Positions 33,665 to 43,668 of a stretch of DNA of 64,000 nt are shown here, piece after piece. Source of the stretch: Pedobacter sp. MC2016-24 (GTDB taxonomy: Bacteria; Bacteroidota; Bacteroidia; Sphingobacteriales; Sphingobacteriaceae). The stretch is taken from contig NZ_JADFBX010000006.1 of the NCBI RefSeq assembly GCF_015223055.1, positions 62,001-126,000 on the forward strand, given 5' to 3'. The notes under the pieces were generated by a model. That model did not search any database. It had not been told where the DNA came from and saw nothing but the letters and a program-made list of their open reading frames with translations. The position numbers were made by a program, and so were the translations under genes. Numbering within the stretch: the first letter of the stretch is position 1; each line of letters starts with the position of its first letter.

Positions 33665-36600
33665 ATGATTAGAAAACTTACTACACATTTGTTCTTTTGC
33701 CTACTGATGTTATCAGTTTCGGCAAAGACCTGGGCTCAACAAACATCAGAGATCACCGGGATTGTAAAAGATGAAACCGGGCAGCCATTATTAGGGGCCT
33801 CCATACTTTTACTCAACACAAAAACCAACGAAAAGCGCGGGGTAATGGTGAATAGCGAAGGCAAGTTTTTAATCAAAGGCCTTTCTGCAAATGTACCTTA
33901 CACCATCAGTGCCTCCTTTATCGGTTTTACCACAAAAACCATTGACAATTATATCCTGAAAGCTGGAGAACAGGCAACCTTGCTGATCCAGCTTAATCCT
34001 GCCTCAAATTCATTATCAGATGTGGTTGTTGTGGGGTATGGTAGTCAGAAAAAGAAGGACGTAACTACGTCGATTGCCAGCATCAAGGCCAGCGACCTGG
34101 AAAACCAGCCCATCAGTAACGCGGCGGAGGCCATGGTTGGGAAAATGGCCGGTGTACAGGTGTCACAAGGATCCGGAGCACCTGGTGGTGCACTGTCTAT
34201 AAAAGTGCGCGGGGTTGGAACGATCACAGCCGGTTCTAATCCTTTGTACGTAATTGATGGAGTGCCGATTTCAAACGACAATATCAATTCACTGAATACA
34301 AACGATATCGCTTCTATAGAGGTTTTAAAGGATGCATCATCTGCAGCGATTTATGGCTCAAGAGGCTCTAATGGTGTGGTACTGATTACAACCAAGCAGG
34401 GCCAGAATGGGGTGTCAACGATCAGTGTAAACAGCTATACGGGATGGCAGACACTGGCGCATAAAATAAAAATGATGGATGCCTACCAGTATGCACAAAT
34501 GGTTCTGGATTCAAGAAACAATTCTTATACTGATGCCATGGAAGCCATCAATAGAAAAAATGTGGCTTTGGGCTTGCCTGTAGTTAGCTTTAGTGTAAGC
34601 GACAATAATGGCGTTCGCCTGTTTAATACAGCCAATAATACAAATACGGTGATGCCGCTGGAGGTTTTGCCTTATCTGCAAGGGCAGCAGGGTTTAACCA
34701 ATACCGATTGGCAGGATCAGGTTTTTAGGACAGCCCCTGTACAAAACCATTCTATTTCTGCAGCAGGTGGAAGTGAGTTGTTAAAATATTACGGCTCCCT
34801 GGAATATTTTAACCAGGATGGGATTATTTTAAATAGCGGCTTTAAGCGTTACAGCGGCAGGTTAAATCTGGAAGGAAAAAAAGGGGTTTTCAAATATGGT
34901 GTTAACTTCAGTCCTTCGGTCATCAATGAAAAAAAGGTAAATGCCAATGGTGCTTACAATGCTAATGGCGGTGGTATTGTTGCCTCTGCATTGCATTATT
35001 CTCCAATTTTCCCAGTATACAATGCCGATGGCAGTTATAATTTTGCCCAAAACTCCTGGAGTCCGGGCACCATCACCACCTTGCCAAACAACACCACGGC
35101 AAGTGGAAATGGAGAAACACAGGCCTGGAATCCGGTAGCCCTGGCCATGTTGCAAAAAGATGATGTAGCTACTACCAGAATGACCGGTAGTGCCTTTGTG
35201 GAAGCCGAAGTCATCAAGAATTTAAAATATAGAATCCAGCTGGGAATTGACCTGTTTAACAGTGCCGAGGATACTTTCAGACCGTCTACCTTCCCGCAGT
35301 CTAATACCGCAGGAAATCCATTGTCAGATGCAACTGGCTCTTCGCGTACCACAAAAGAAACAAACTGGCTATTGGAGCAGACCTTAAATTATGCCAAGAC
35401 TATTGGCGACCATAGCATCAACGCGTTAGTGGGCTGGTCTACACAAAAGGATGACTTAAGTGGTAACTACGCTTTTGCCTCCAAAGGATTTATTAGTGAT
35501 CAGGTTGAATTTATAAAGGCCGGTATTGTAACGAATGGTACCGCGACCAGAACACAGTGGGCACTGGCCTCAGGTATAGCCAGATTGCAATACAGCTATA
35601 AAAGCAAATATCTATTTACTGGTTCGGTAAGGGCTGATGGTTCGTCAAAATTTGGAAGGAATAACAAATGGGGGTACTTCCCATCTGCCTCACTTGGCTG
35701 GAGATTGTCTGAAGAAGAGTTTTTGAAGACGTCTGAACTTATTTCAGATCTGAAATTAAGAGCCAGCTACGGTTTAACCGGTAATTTTAACATACCAAAT
35801 TATGCTGCACAAGGTGCGATGCTCAATTATGGTTATGTATTCGGTGGGACGACACCTGGTGTTGTAAATGGGGTAGCACCAATTGCCCAGCCAAATGATA
35901 ACCTGCAATGGGAAAAAACAGCCCAGTTGAATATTGGATTTGATGCTGCATTTTTTAAAAATCAACTGACGCTATCTGTTGATGTATACAATAGTAATAC
36001 CAATAACCTGCTTTTGGATGTACCGGTGCCAATTTCTACCGGTTTTTCTACTGAATTGAAAAACATTGGAAAAGTGAATAACAAAGGGATCGATATCAAT
36101 TTAGGTACTCAGCAACAATTTGGTGCAGTTAAATGGAGTGCAAATGGGAACTTTTCTAAAAACAAAAATAAAGTTGTAGCACTGGGACCTGGAAACGCCG
36201 ATATCATTAAAACAGGATCGGTAGCCAATGCTTATTTTATTACCAGGGTGGGGGAACCTATTGGTTCTTATTATTTACCGGTAGTTTTGGGCGTATTCAA
36301 GAATCAGGCTGAAGTAAATGCCTATCCGCATTATACCGATACACAAGGTAACTATGATCTGAATACTTCTAAACCTGGTGATTTTAAGTTTAAGGATGTT
36401 GATGGTGACGGGGTTATTGATTTAACCAAAGACCGCGAAATTGTTGGCAATTATCTGCCTAAGTTTACTTATGGTTTTGCCACTTCAGCAGAATACAAAG
36501 GGATAGATGTAGGTGTGTCCATGCAAGGTGTTTATGGGAATCAAATCCTTAACCTTTCCCGTAGATATTTTGCCAATAAGGAAGGAAACATGAATAACAT

Positions 36601-36961
36601 GGTCAGTTCGCTGGACCGCTGGATTTCAGAAAGTAATCCGGGAAGTGGGCAGGATGTAAGGGCCAACCGTGCAGCTAAAGGAAGTAATGGTACCACATCT
36701 ACCTGGCATATTGAAGACGGATCTTATTTGCGTATCCGTAACATTGCTCTGGGTTATACCTTGCCTTTGGGATTGATCAAAAAAATATCGCTGACTAAAG
36801 TCAGGGTATATGTGGCGATGCAAAATCCTTTTACTTTTACCAAGTATACAGGGTACAATCCAGAGGTTACCAACCGTTCCGATGCCACTACAAACGGAGA
36901 AGATTATGGGGTGTATCCAACAGCTAAAACAACATCAATAGGCATTAACATTACTTTATAA
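33665..36961 (+). CDS. SusC-type TonB-dependent receptor, no STN domain
   Basis: A 1098-residue outer-membrane transporter. Signal peptide to about residue 25 (KTWAQ), CarboxypepD_reg-like domain (ITGIVKDETGQPLLGASILL), plug (SDVVVVGYGSQKKKDVTTSI; NPLYVIDGVPISNDNINSLN; IEVLKDASSAAIYGSRGSNG) and long barrel. The region between signal peptide and the CarboxypepD-like domain is too short for an STN domain, although sigma and FecR genes precede it. Ends 10 bp before SusD. Confidence 0.94.
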   Translation: MIRKLTTHLFFCLLMLSVSAKTWAQQTSEITGIVKDETGQPLLGASILLLNTKTNEKRGVMVNSEGKFLIKGLSANVPYTISASFIGFTTKTIDNYILKAGEQATLLIQLNPASNSLSDVVVVGYGSQKKKDVTTSIASIKASDLENQPISNAAEAMVGKMAGVQVSQGSGAPGGALSIKVRGVGTITAGSNPLYVIDGVPISNDNINSLNTNDIASIEVLKDASSAAIYGSRGSNGVVLITTKQGQNGVSTISVNSYTGWQTLAHKIKMMDAYQYAQMVLDSRNNSYTDAMEAINRKNVALGLPVVSFSVSDNNGVRLFNTANNTNTVMPLEVLPYLQGQQGLTNTDWQDQVFRTAPVQNHSISAAGGSELLKYYGSLEYFNQDGIILNSGFKRYSGRLNLEGKKGVFKYGVNFSPSVINEKKVNANGAYNANGGGIVASALHYSPIFPVYNADGSYNFAQNSWSPGTITTLPNNTTASGNGETQAWNPVALAMLQKDDVATTRMTGSAFVEAEVIKNLKYRIQLGIDLFNSAEDTFRPSTFPQSNTAGNPLSDATGSSRTTKETNWLLEQTLNYAKTIGDHSINALVGWSTQKDDLSGNYAFASKGFISDQVEFIKAGIVTNGTATRTQWALASGIARLQYSYKSKYLFTGSVRADGSSKFGRNNKWGYFPSASLGWRLSEEEFLKTSELISDLKLRASYGLTGNFNIPNYAAQGAMLNYGYVFGGTTPGVVNGVAPIAQPNDNLQWEKTAQLNIGFDAAFFKNQLTLSVDVYNSNTNNLLLDVPVPISTGFSTELKNIGKVNNKGIDINLGTQQQFGAVKWSANGNFSKNKNKVVALGPGNADIIKTGSVANAYFITRVGEPIGSYYLPVVLGVFKNQAEVNAYPHYTDTQGNYDLNTSKPGDFKFKDVDGDGVIDLTKDREIVGNYLPKFTYGFATSAEYKGIDVGVSMQGVYGNQILNLSRRYFANKEGNMNNMVSSLDRWISESNPGSGQDVRANRAAKGSNGTTSTWHIEDGSYLRIRNIALGYTLPLGLIKKISLTKVRVYVAMQNPFTFTKYTGYNPEVTNRSDATTNGEDYGVYPTAKTTSIGINITL

Positions 36962-36971
36962 AATCAGAAAG

Positions 36972-38342
36972 ATGAAAACATTTATTATATCAATCCTTAC
37001 GTGTGGCTTAATGATGACGGCTACATCCTGCAAAAAATTTCTGGACTTAAAGCCACTTGATTCTTATACTGAAGACACATTTTATAATGATGAAAAAGGA
37101 TTACAAGGTGGGCTGATCAGTTGCTATGACGCTTTACAAACGGACAGTCTTTATGGAAATAACCTGTTAACCTTAGCTGAACTCAGAGGCGATAACCTGA
37201 TCGATAATGATCCTGGATCTGGAGCTGGCGTCCGCAATCAGATTGAAGTATTCTCTGAAACATCTGCCAATAGTATTCTTACCGGAACATGGCTGGGTAG
37301 TTACCGGGCTATATATCGCTGTAATATCATTTTAGACCGGGCACCTGCCATCAGCATGAATGAGACCACTAAAAATCAGATCATTGGGCAGGCAAAATTT
37401 ATCAGGGCCTTAAACTATTTTAACCTTACGCGTTTGTGGGGCAATGTTCCCCTGGTGCTGAAGGTTCAAAAAACCGAAGAGGCAAGGCAAAATTCACGCG
37501 CTACGGCTGCACAAATTTACCAGCAGGTGATTGATGATTTAACCGATGCTGCGGTCAAACTTCCAACAAGCTGGCCGGATGTACAAAGGGGAAGGGCAAC
37601 CAGTTATGCAGCGGCCGGACTATTGGGTAAGGTGTATCTTTACCAGAAAAGATTTGATTTGGTAGCTTCTACTTTGCAACCCGTGGTAGCAGCTATTTAT
37701 GCCGGAACAATATTGGCTACTGTACCACAAAGCACCACTTTTCCCAATAACCTCAAAACTAGCAAGGATGTTATTTTTGCGGTTCAATACCTGGCAGGTG
37801 GGGTAAAAGAATTTGTTCATCAGGATAATCGCTACAGAAATAATAACAATACAAACATCATTAGCATTCCTCAATCCTTATTTGAGGCTACAGATAACCG
37901 CAAGGCGCTTGTAGCCATTACAGGTACAGGTGGCAGACCAGGTAAATTTAATGCACCCCAGGCAAACAATGAGACCAGCAGCGACTTTCCTGTTGTACGT
38001 TGTGCAGATGTTTTATTGATGTATGCGGAAGCGCTGAATGAGACTGCTTATGGAAATACTGAAGCATTTAAAGCGCTAAACGCAGTACGTTCCAATGCTG
38101 GAGCTTCCATCAAAACACAAACCACGCTTACTTCACAGATTGAGTTTCGTACTGCTGTATATCTGGAAAGACGATTGGAGCTGGCCCTGGAGGCTGACCG
38201 CTGGTTTGATATTGTGAGGACAAATCAAATGGGTACTATTTTTCCTGGCATCCCGACTTTCAGGAGTATTTATCCGGTTCCGCAGGTAGAAATTGACAAC
38301 ATTAATGATAAGAGTGGTTGGCAAAATACAGGTTATAATTAA
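36972..38342 (+). CDS. SusD/RagB-family lipoprotein
   Basis: A 456-residue lipoprotein (ATSCKKFLDLKPLDSYTEDT). Conserved segments include NQIIGQAKFIRALNYFNLTR (about 130), QIYQQVIDDLTDAAVKLP and the C-terminal FRTAVYLERRLELALEADRW with FDIVRT. Forms a pair with the SusC upstream. It is the last gene of this cluster; no glycosidase is present, so the locus may import a substrate cut elsewhere. Confidence 0.93.
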   Translation: MKTFIISILTCGLMMTATSCKKFLDLKPLDSYTEDTFYNDEKGLQGGLISCYDALQTDSLYGNNLLTLAELRGDNLIDNDPGSGAGVRNQIEVFSETSANSILTGTWLGSYRAIYRCNIILDRAPAISMNETTKNQIIGQAKFIRALNYFNLTRLWGNVPLVLKVQKTEEARQNSRATAAQIYQQVIDDLTDAAVKLPTSWPDVQRGRATSYAAAGLLGKVYLYQKRFDLVASTLQPVVAAIYAGTILATVPQSTTFPNNLKTSKDVIFAVQYLAGGVKEFVHQDNRYRNNNNTNIISIPQSLFEATDNRKALVAITGTGGRPGKFNAPQANNETSSDFPVVRCADVLLMYAEALNETAYGNTEAFKALNAVRSNAGASIKTQTTLTSQIEFRTAVYLERRLELALEADRWFDIVRTNQMGTIFPGIPTFRSIYPVPQVEIDNINDKSGWQNTGYN

Positions 38343-38350
38343 GTGAAGCC

Positions 38351-38428
38351 TGAGAGGTTCTGAATTTATTTCAGCACCTCTCACTATCTGCTAAACAAGC
38401 TTCAAAGATTCTGAAATGAATTCAGAAT
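38351..38428. repeat. Two palindromic units with CTGAA..TTCAG core
   Basis: Unit 1 (38351-38383): TGAGAGGT and ACCTCTCA enclose an inner CTGAA..TTCAG stem with one mismatch. Unit 2 (38408-38428): ATTCTGAA and TTCAGAAT with a 5-nt loop. The cores are nearly identical, so this looks like a REP-like intergenic repeat, or a tandem terminator for SusD; there is no T-tract after either. Confidence 0.45.
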
Positions 38429-38499
38429 GATGGTTGCATAACATAACAGCATAACGATTTACCTAATTTTACATTTGAATGGATTCTAAAATACCTGAT

Positions 38500-39750
38500 A
38501 TGAAATCTTTTTTCCTTTTGATTTGCTGCTGGCTTTGTGCCCTGAATGTATGGGCGCAAACCGAGGGGCCTGGCAGGCAATATGTGCTCCAAAGCACCCA
38601 TAATGCTGTGCAGTATAAAAACTATTATCTGCTTACTTTATTACAACAAGATCAGGCTGTAAAAAAGCTGGTTCAAAATGATCCGGGGATGAACGACTTA
38701 TTTAAAGTGAGGGAGGCAAAAATAAAGGATGCACTAAAAAATTGCCAGAGCAATATAGCTTGTTTTGCTGCTGCTTTTAAGTTTACTGCCGATGAAATTA
38801 CAGCTGTGAGTAACCGATTGAGTTTTCTTTTTAAGCAGAACACTGCATTGGCTACCATGGTAAAGAGCCAGGTGATCCCATCTGGTTGTTATGGTATGTA
38901 TGGGCATTTGAAACCATTAGATTTGTTGCTTAAAGCCTGGGAACAAGATGCAAGGGCAATTAACTTTTCTATTGGCGTATATGTAGAGGGGGCAAAACCC
39001 AATTATCCGAAGATAGATTCGATCGGTTTTGATGTGAAAGATAAAAGCTATCCTGAACTGGTTAACACCAATGCCTTATTGAGCCTGAATACTAAAGATG
39101 GGTTGTTTTTTGAGCCTTCCATGGAGTTTTCCCTGATTGCCCTGGAAATCAACGAGCGGAATGATGCAGCAGATTATGAGCCGATGGTGAATACAGTGAA
39201 TAAAGCTACGTTGCTGGCCATAAAGAAGACAAACTTCGCAGCCTATAAATATAGCTTGATATTGGTACCTGGTGAAGGACCTGAAGAACGTGATGTTGAA
39301 CTGAGTGCTGGCGGGATGTTGCGCTGTCGTCTGGCTGCAAACCAGTACCGGGCTGGAGTTGCACCTTTCATCATGGTTTCAGGAGGAAGGGTACATCCAT
39401 ATAAAACCAAATACAGTGAGGCTTTTGAGATGAAAAAGTTTTTGATGCAAACTTTGCAGATTCCTGAAAATGCCATTATTATGGAACCACACGCACGGCA
39501 TACCACCACAAACTTACGTAATGCGGCCAGAATCATGTTCCGATATGGTATGCCCATGGATCAGAAGGCGCTTGTGGTAACCGTGAAGTCGCAAAGTATG
39601 TATATCAGCGATGTGATGCTGAAACGCTGTGTTGCGGAGCTCGGTTACGAGCCATATCGGATTGGAGCCCGTTTATCGGACACCGCATTAGAGTTTTATC
39701 CGAATGTAATGTCCTTACAGATTGATTATGATGAACCTATGGATCCATAG
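38500..39750 (+). CDS. YdcF/SanA-like DUF218 protein
   Basis: From ATG 38500 (MKSFFLLICCWLCALNVWAQ, signal peptide) about 416 residues; an ATG at 38479 would add seven residues. The C-terminal domain is DUF218: YSLILVPGEGPEERDVELSA, GVAPFIMVSGGRVHPYKTKY, IPENAIIMEPHARHTTTNLR and ALVVTVKSQSMYISDVMLK (a Rossmann-like fold with the GG motif). The N-terminal 230 residues are a helical extension that I do not recognise. DUF218 proteins act in envelope polysaccharide or peptidoglycan metabolism; the exact role is unknown. Confidence 0.82.
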   Translation: MKSFFLLICCWLCALNVWAQTEGPGRQYVLQSTHNAVQYKNYYLLTLLQQDQAVKKLVQNDPGMNDLFKVREAKIKDALKNCQSNIACFAAAFKFTADEITAVSNRLSFLFKQNTALATMVKSQVIPSGCYGMYGHLKPLDLLLKAWEQDARAINFSIGVYVEGAKPNYPKIDSIGFDVKDKSYPELVNTNALLSLNTKDGLFFEPSMEFSLIALEINERNDAADYEPMVNTVNKATLLAIKKTNFAAYKYSLILVPGEGPEERDVELSAGGMLRCRLAANQYRAGVAPFIMVSGGRVHPYKTKYSEAFEMKKFLMQTLQIPENAIIMEPHARHTTTNLRNAARIMFRYGMPMDQKALVVTVKSQSMYISDVMLKRCVAELGYEPYRIGARLSDTALEFYPNVMSLQIDYDEPMDP

Positions 39751-39756
39751 ATGATC

Positions 39757-40491
39757 TCATACATACAACTTTTGGCAAATCGGGCAAAAGAATGTCCTCC
39801 TTTTGGTTTTTCCCAAATGTCCTTTCTCCAACGGATGTCTGAGCGGACATAATTTCTTAGTATTTACCAGCCAGTGTTTTTTAAGCACATATGCTTTTTT
39901 CCATTTTAGGAAATCGAAGCTGTATTGACTGGCTTGTGTAATTAATAGCTTCAACTTAGCAATTGGGATCGCCTGCACAACGCTTAAAGGTTGTATGCCC
40001 ACCCGGTACAATACTTCATTTTTAATGATATTACCCAGGCCGGAGAAAATCTGCTGATCTAGTAAAATGTCACAGATCAGTGCCTCTGGCTTGGTTTTGA
40101 TTTTCTTTAATGCTTTTTTAGGATCCCATTGATCGGACATGATGTCGGCAGACCAATCGTAGCTTTCATTGATGTCACCTTCTATATATTTCAAAGCGCA
40201 TGTGTAAAAGTTGAGCTCCGCGTTTTCGAAAGACAGGTTTAGTCTGGCTGCTGATTCTTTACGCTCGTTAATTCTATAGCTGCCAAACATCATGAGATGG
40301 ATTCGTAAGGCAAATCCCTCAAAGCAAATCAAAAAATGTTTGCCCCAGCTTCTAAAAGCAGTTACCTTTTGGTGCAGCATCCTTTCTTTATCAATTTTGG
40401 TATTTCCGCCAACAGCAATAATTTGTTGTTCTTCCAAATGAAGTGCTTCCACGAGTTCTCTTAAAATTACTATAGATGGTCCTTCTGGCAT
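39757..40491 (-). CDS. Fpg/Nei-family DNA glycosylase (endonuclease VIII-like)
   Basis: Start set at 40491 because the family needs Pro2 and Glu3: MPEGPSIVILRELVEALHLE fits exactly (P2 nucleophile, E3). This gives about 244 residues; the longer frame to 40617 is unlikely. Also visible are AFRSWGKHFLICFEGFALRI (the Lys-containing strand), the H2TH helix region LLDQQIFSGLGNIIKNEVLY and a C-terminal zinc finger-like tail CPLRHPLEKGHLGKTKRR then CPICQK. Predicted to excise oxidised pyrimidines. Converges with the YdcF-like gene 6 bp away. Confidence 0.88.
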   Translation of the reverse strand: MPEGPSIVILRELVEALHLEEQQIIAVGGNTKIDKERMLHQKVTAFRSWGKHFLICFEGFALRIHLMMFGSYRINERKESAARLNLSFENAELNFYTCALKYIEGDINESYDWSADIMSDQWDPKKALKKIKTKPEALICDILLDQQIFSGLGNIIKNEVLYRVGIQPLSVVQAIPIAKLKLLITQASQYSFDFLKWKKAYVLKKHWLVNTKKLCPLRHPLEKGHLGKTKRRTFFCPICQKLYV

Positions 40492-40674
40492 ATAAGTGAT
40501 ATTTGGTATTGGACAACAACTAAGTGATTGGATAGTTTCGGTTGGATCTTGAATCAAATGATAGCTGGAATCTGTAATTTCAGGATTAAACGATATATTA
40601 GAAGAATAATCACCCATTTCGAACGGTGGAGCAAGAATCAGCTTCTCTGGACGAATGACTTTATACGCTCTGTT

Positions 40675-43515
40675 TTGTTAAAAAAAATCTGTGTTTTTAC
40701 ACTTTTATTGGTCTGTTGCAGCATATTCATGCTATCTGCACAATATAACCGGAGGGTCTCAGGTATAGTTACTGACAGCACCAGGACCGGGATTCCAAAT
40801 GTTAAAGTATTGATCGTGACAGGTAAAGATACTTTGAAGGCTGAGACTGGCCAGGACGGCAAATTTAATGTATCGAAGATCAACGCTGAAAGGTTTTCGA
40901 TTCAGATCTCGGCCTTCGGTTATCAGGCGATTCATGCCAGCTATACGTTTGCTGAAAAGGAAACGCACAAACGGCTGGATGCCGTCCAGTTAAAAATGTC
41001 AAGCCAAATGTTAAAGGAAGTGGTGATCAATGCCAAACCCAACCCGATTAGATTTATGCAGGACACGGTTGAGTATAATGCATCGGCCTTTCGGGTTAAT
41101 GAGGGCGATAATGTGGCAGATCTGCTGAAACAGTTTCCAGGACTGGAGGTTGATGATGAATACAACGTCAAAGTGATGGATAAAGAAATGGTCAAGCTGC
41201 GCATTAATGGCAAAGATTTTTTTACGAATAATGTGAAAGACTTTATCGGAAAACTTCCTGCTGGTATTGTTTCCAAAATCCAGGTGATAGATGATTTCGG
41301 AGACGAAGCGAATTTTACCGGTCTGAAAATGGGCGAGCCAATAAAGATGCTGAACATCATTACCAAACCTGGGATGAACAAAGGGGTATTCGGGGGCTTA
41401 TCCAGTAATGGCGGAACGAACAATATGATCGGCGGAAACTCCAGGCTGAATCTCTGGAATGATAATAAGCAGAGTTCAGCAAATATTTCTGCCAGTACCT
41501 CAAATAATGGAGCTGGGCGTGCCCGGTCATTTGGACTTGGCTTAAACCATAATGATAAATTAGGTAAAAATAGCAAGGGCGGTTTTGGTTATGATTTTAG
41601 CAACAATGGTACTGCCTATGGAAGGGAACAGGTCACGGAATCGATAACACCGGAGGGCAGTTTTATCAACAATAACAAAAGTGACGGAGACAATGGCGGT
41701 AGCAAACACAACCTCAGATGGAATATGGATTATAATGATAAGAAGATTTTTATTCAGGCAAATGTGAATGGTGGTTACGGTAATTCAACCAGTCAAAATA
41801 TTTCGTTTAGTCAGCAATCCGGGCTGCTGCGCCAGGATCTGAAAAATAGCAATAGTGCTGAGAACTCATCGCCCTCAATTATGGGAGGGATCGCGCTGTC
41901 AAAAAAACTGAAGAACGTAAAAAACATATTTTCTGTAACGGCTTCCTTCTCGGTGAACAACACCCGGGGGAACCAGCAGATCAGCACGAACACTTTGTAT
42001 TACGACAAAAATACAGATGCAGTGCTCAAAGATTCACTGTTGAAGCGGGATTTGAATAGTAAGACCAGTAACCGCAGAATTAATTTCGTTCTTAGGTACA
42101 GCCTTGGTCTGAAAAAGCCTAAGGACAGCATGGGCCATCAGAGCCTGAATTTCAACTACAGCGGTGCAGCAGTCTGGTCTGAAAATCAGGTTTCTACTTT
42201 TGTCTTTGACAATAGGAGTGATGAGGTTTTTTTTGTTGACTCCTTGAGTACATCCTTTAACAGCATTTCATTCAATCAGGGTTTGGGAATAAATTACAAC
42301 TATGGATCTCGAAAAATGCGCTACAACATCGGCTTCAATGCCAGCCCTAATTTGCTTACCAATCGCGATAGGAGACTGGGAGAAACTACAGTAAACAATA
42401 CATTCAATTATTCTCCTTCGATAAATTTTAGCCGAACGATTACTCCGGGGAAAATACTTTCTCTGAGCTATAATGGCTCTAACCAAAATCCAACACTTAA
42501 CCAGTTACAGCCCCTGAGAAATTCGCAGAGCCTTCAAAATATCCTGGTCGGTAATCCCGATCTCAAACCGTCATTTAACCACAATTTAAATACGGGCTTT
42601 AATTACAGCCACCTCAAATCTGGTGTTTCTATCCAGACTGCCATAAATGCAGCTGTCACCCAAAACGAGATTATGAGTCACGTGACATTATTGTCTGATA
42701 CCTTAAATAGTTTAAAGCAGGTTACCCGGTATGAGAATGTAAACGGCAACTATCAGGTTAGCGGCAATTATGTTGTGCATATACCAATTAAGAAAAACAG
42801 ATATTCAATTGGTTACTCAGGTAGTCTGGGTTTTTCAAATCGGGCTGTCATTTTTAACAACCAAAAGACCTATGGTAGGGGGCTCAATTTCTCTCAACGG
42901 GTTAATGGCAATCTATCGTTCAAAAAAATCTCGTTGACTACTCAATTTAGCTATTCTTTAACAAATAATAACAGTGCTGGCGCTTTGCTGGGATCTTCCG
43001 AATATCAGTCTATCGGAATTGGTCAGATTAGTGCTCCAGCCTTTTTCAGAACAACAACCATTGGAACATCTTTACGTGGAAATTTAAACCTTCAGAAACT
43101 GAATGTCAATGCTGGGATCAATTACAATATCAGACACAACGATGCCGCTGCTGACCAGGTTGTCCGCGACAATAGCGATATAAATATGAATTTATCTGGG
43201 CAGATGACGATCAGGAAGTCTTATTTTGTAGATTTTGAAGCTACAAAAAGGCTCAACTATGGTTATGTACTGTCCAATTCAAATCCGTTGCTGGTCAACG
43301 TTGGTTTGGGAAAAAGGTTTTTAAAGGACAAGTCCCTGCAAATGAAAGTTAGTGGGAATGACCTGCTTGGACAGGGTAATAATGTTTCGCGGACGGTTTC
43401 CGGAAATACGATTGTGGATAGCCGCAACAGGCAGCAAACGCGGGTGTTTTCATTAAACCTTAGTTATAATTTATCCAGATTTGGTGGAAGGAACTTCCGT
43501 GTCGACCCAGATTAA
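40675..43515 (+). CDS. Outer-membrane beta-barrel / TonB-receptor-like protein
   Basis: The frame opens at 40528 (TTG), with its first ATG at 40558, but those starts overlap the divergent glycosylase, whose own start is 40491 or higher. A TTG at 40675 (MLKKICVFTLLLVCCSIFML if read as Met, then SAQ) makes a good signal peptide and is preferred; about 946 residues. A CarboxypepD_reg-like domain (RRVSGIVTDSTRTGIPNVKV) is followed by a plug-like region (DNVADLLKQFPGLEVDDEYN; VKLRINGKDFFTNNVKDFIG; GIVSKIQVIDDFGDEANFTG) and a long barrel (OMP_b-brl_3-like). It has no SusD partner. Substrate unknown. Confidence 0.8.
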   Translation: MLKKICVFTLLLVCCSIFMLSAQYNRRVSGIVTDSTRTGIPNVKVLIVTGKDTLKAETGQDGKFNVSKINAERFSIQISAFGYQAIHASYTFAEKETHKRLDAVQLKMSSQMLKEVVINAKPNPIRFMQDTVEYNASAFRVNEGDNVADLLKQFPGLEVDDEYNVKVMDKEMVKLRINGKDFFTNNVKDFIGKLPAGIVSKIQVIDDFGDEANFTGLKMGEPIKMLNIITKPGMNKGVFGGLSSNGGTNNMIGGNSRLNLWNDNKQSSANISASTSNNGAGRARSFGLGLNHNDKLGKNSKGGFGYDFSNNGTAYGREQVTESITPEGSFINNNKSDGDNGGSKHNLRWNMDYNDKKIFIQANVNGGYGNSTSQNISFSQQSGLLRQDLKNSNSAENSSPSIMGGIALSKKLKNVKNIFSVTASFSVNNTRGNQQISTNTLYYDKNTDAVLKDSLLKRDLNSKTSNRRINFVLRYSLGLKKPKDSMGHQSLNFNYSGAAVWSENQVSTFVFDNRSDEVFFVDSLSTSFNSISFNQGLGINYNYGSRKMRYNIGFNASPNLLTNRDRRLGETTVNNTFNYSPSINFSRTITPGKILSLSYNGSNQNPTLNQLQPLRNSQSLQNILVGNPDLKPSFNHNLNTGFNYSHLKSGVSIQTAINAAVTQNEIMSHVTLLSDTLNSLKQVTRYENVNGNYQVSGNYVVHIPIKKNRYSIGYSGSLGFSNRAVIFNNQKTYGRGLNFSQRVNGNLSFKKISLTTQFSYSLTNNNSAGALLGSSEYQSIGIGQISAPAFFRTTTIGTSLRGNLNLQKLNVNAGINYNIRHNDAAADQVVRDNSDINMNLSGQMTIRKSYFVDFEATKRLNYGYVLSNSNPLLVNVGLGKRFLKDKSLQMKVSGNDLLGQGNNVSRTVSGNTIVDSRNRQQTRVFSLNLSYNLSRFGGRNFRVDPD

Positions 43516-43668
43516 ACGCATTATTTTAAATAATCCATCATTGAATTTACAATAACTTTTGAAAAGAATTGTCAAGATCTTAAATGCTAAAATAATTAGT
43601 TTTAATATTTTATTACTAATAATATTAGTTTATATTTGTGTTTTCAATTTAACGTAAAACCATAACGC

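Noticed and set aside
40941..41576. 211-codon minus-strand frame inside the OMP gene
   Set aside because: It is antisense to a long gene with clear domain motifs; composition (Ser/Leu/Phe-rich) is that of a shadow frame.
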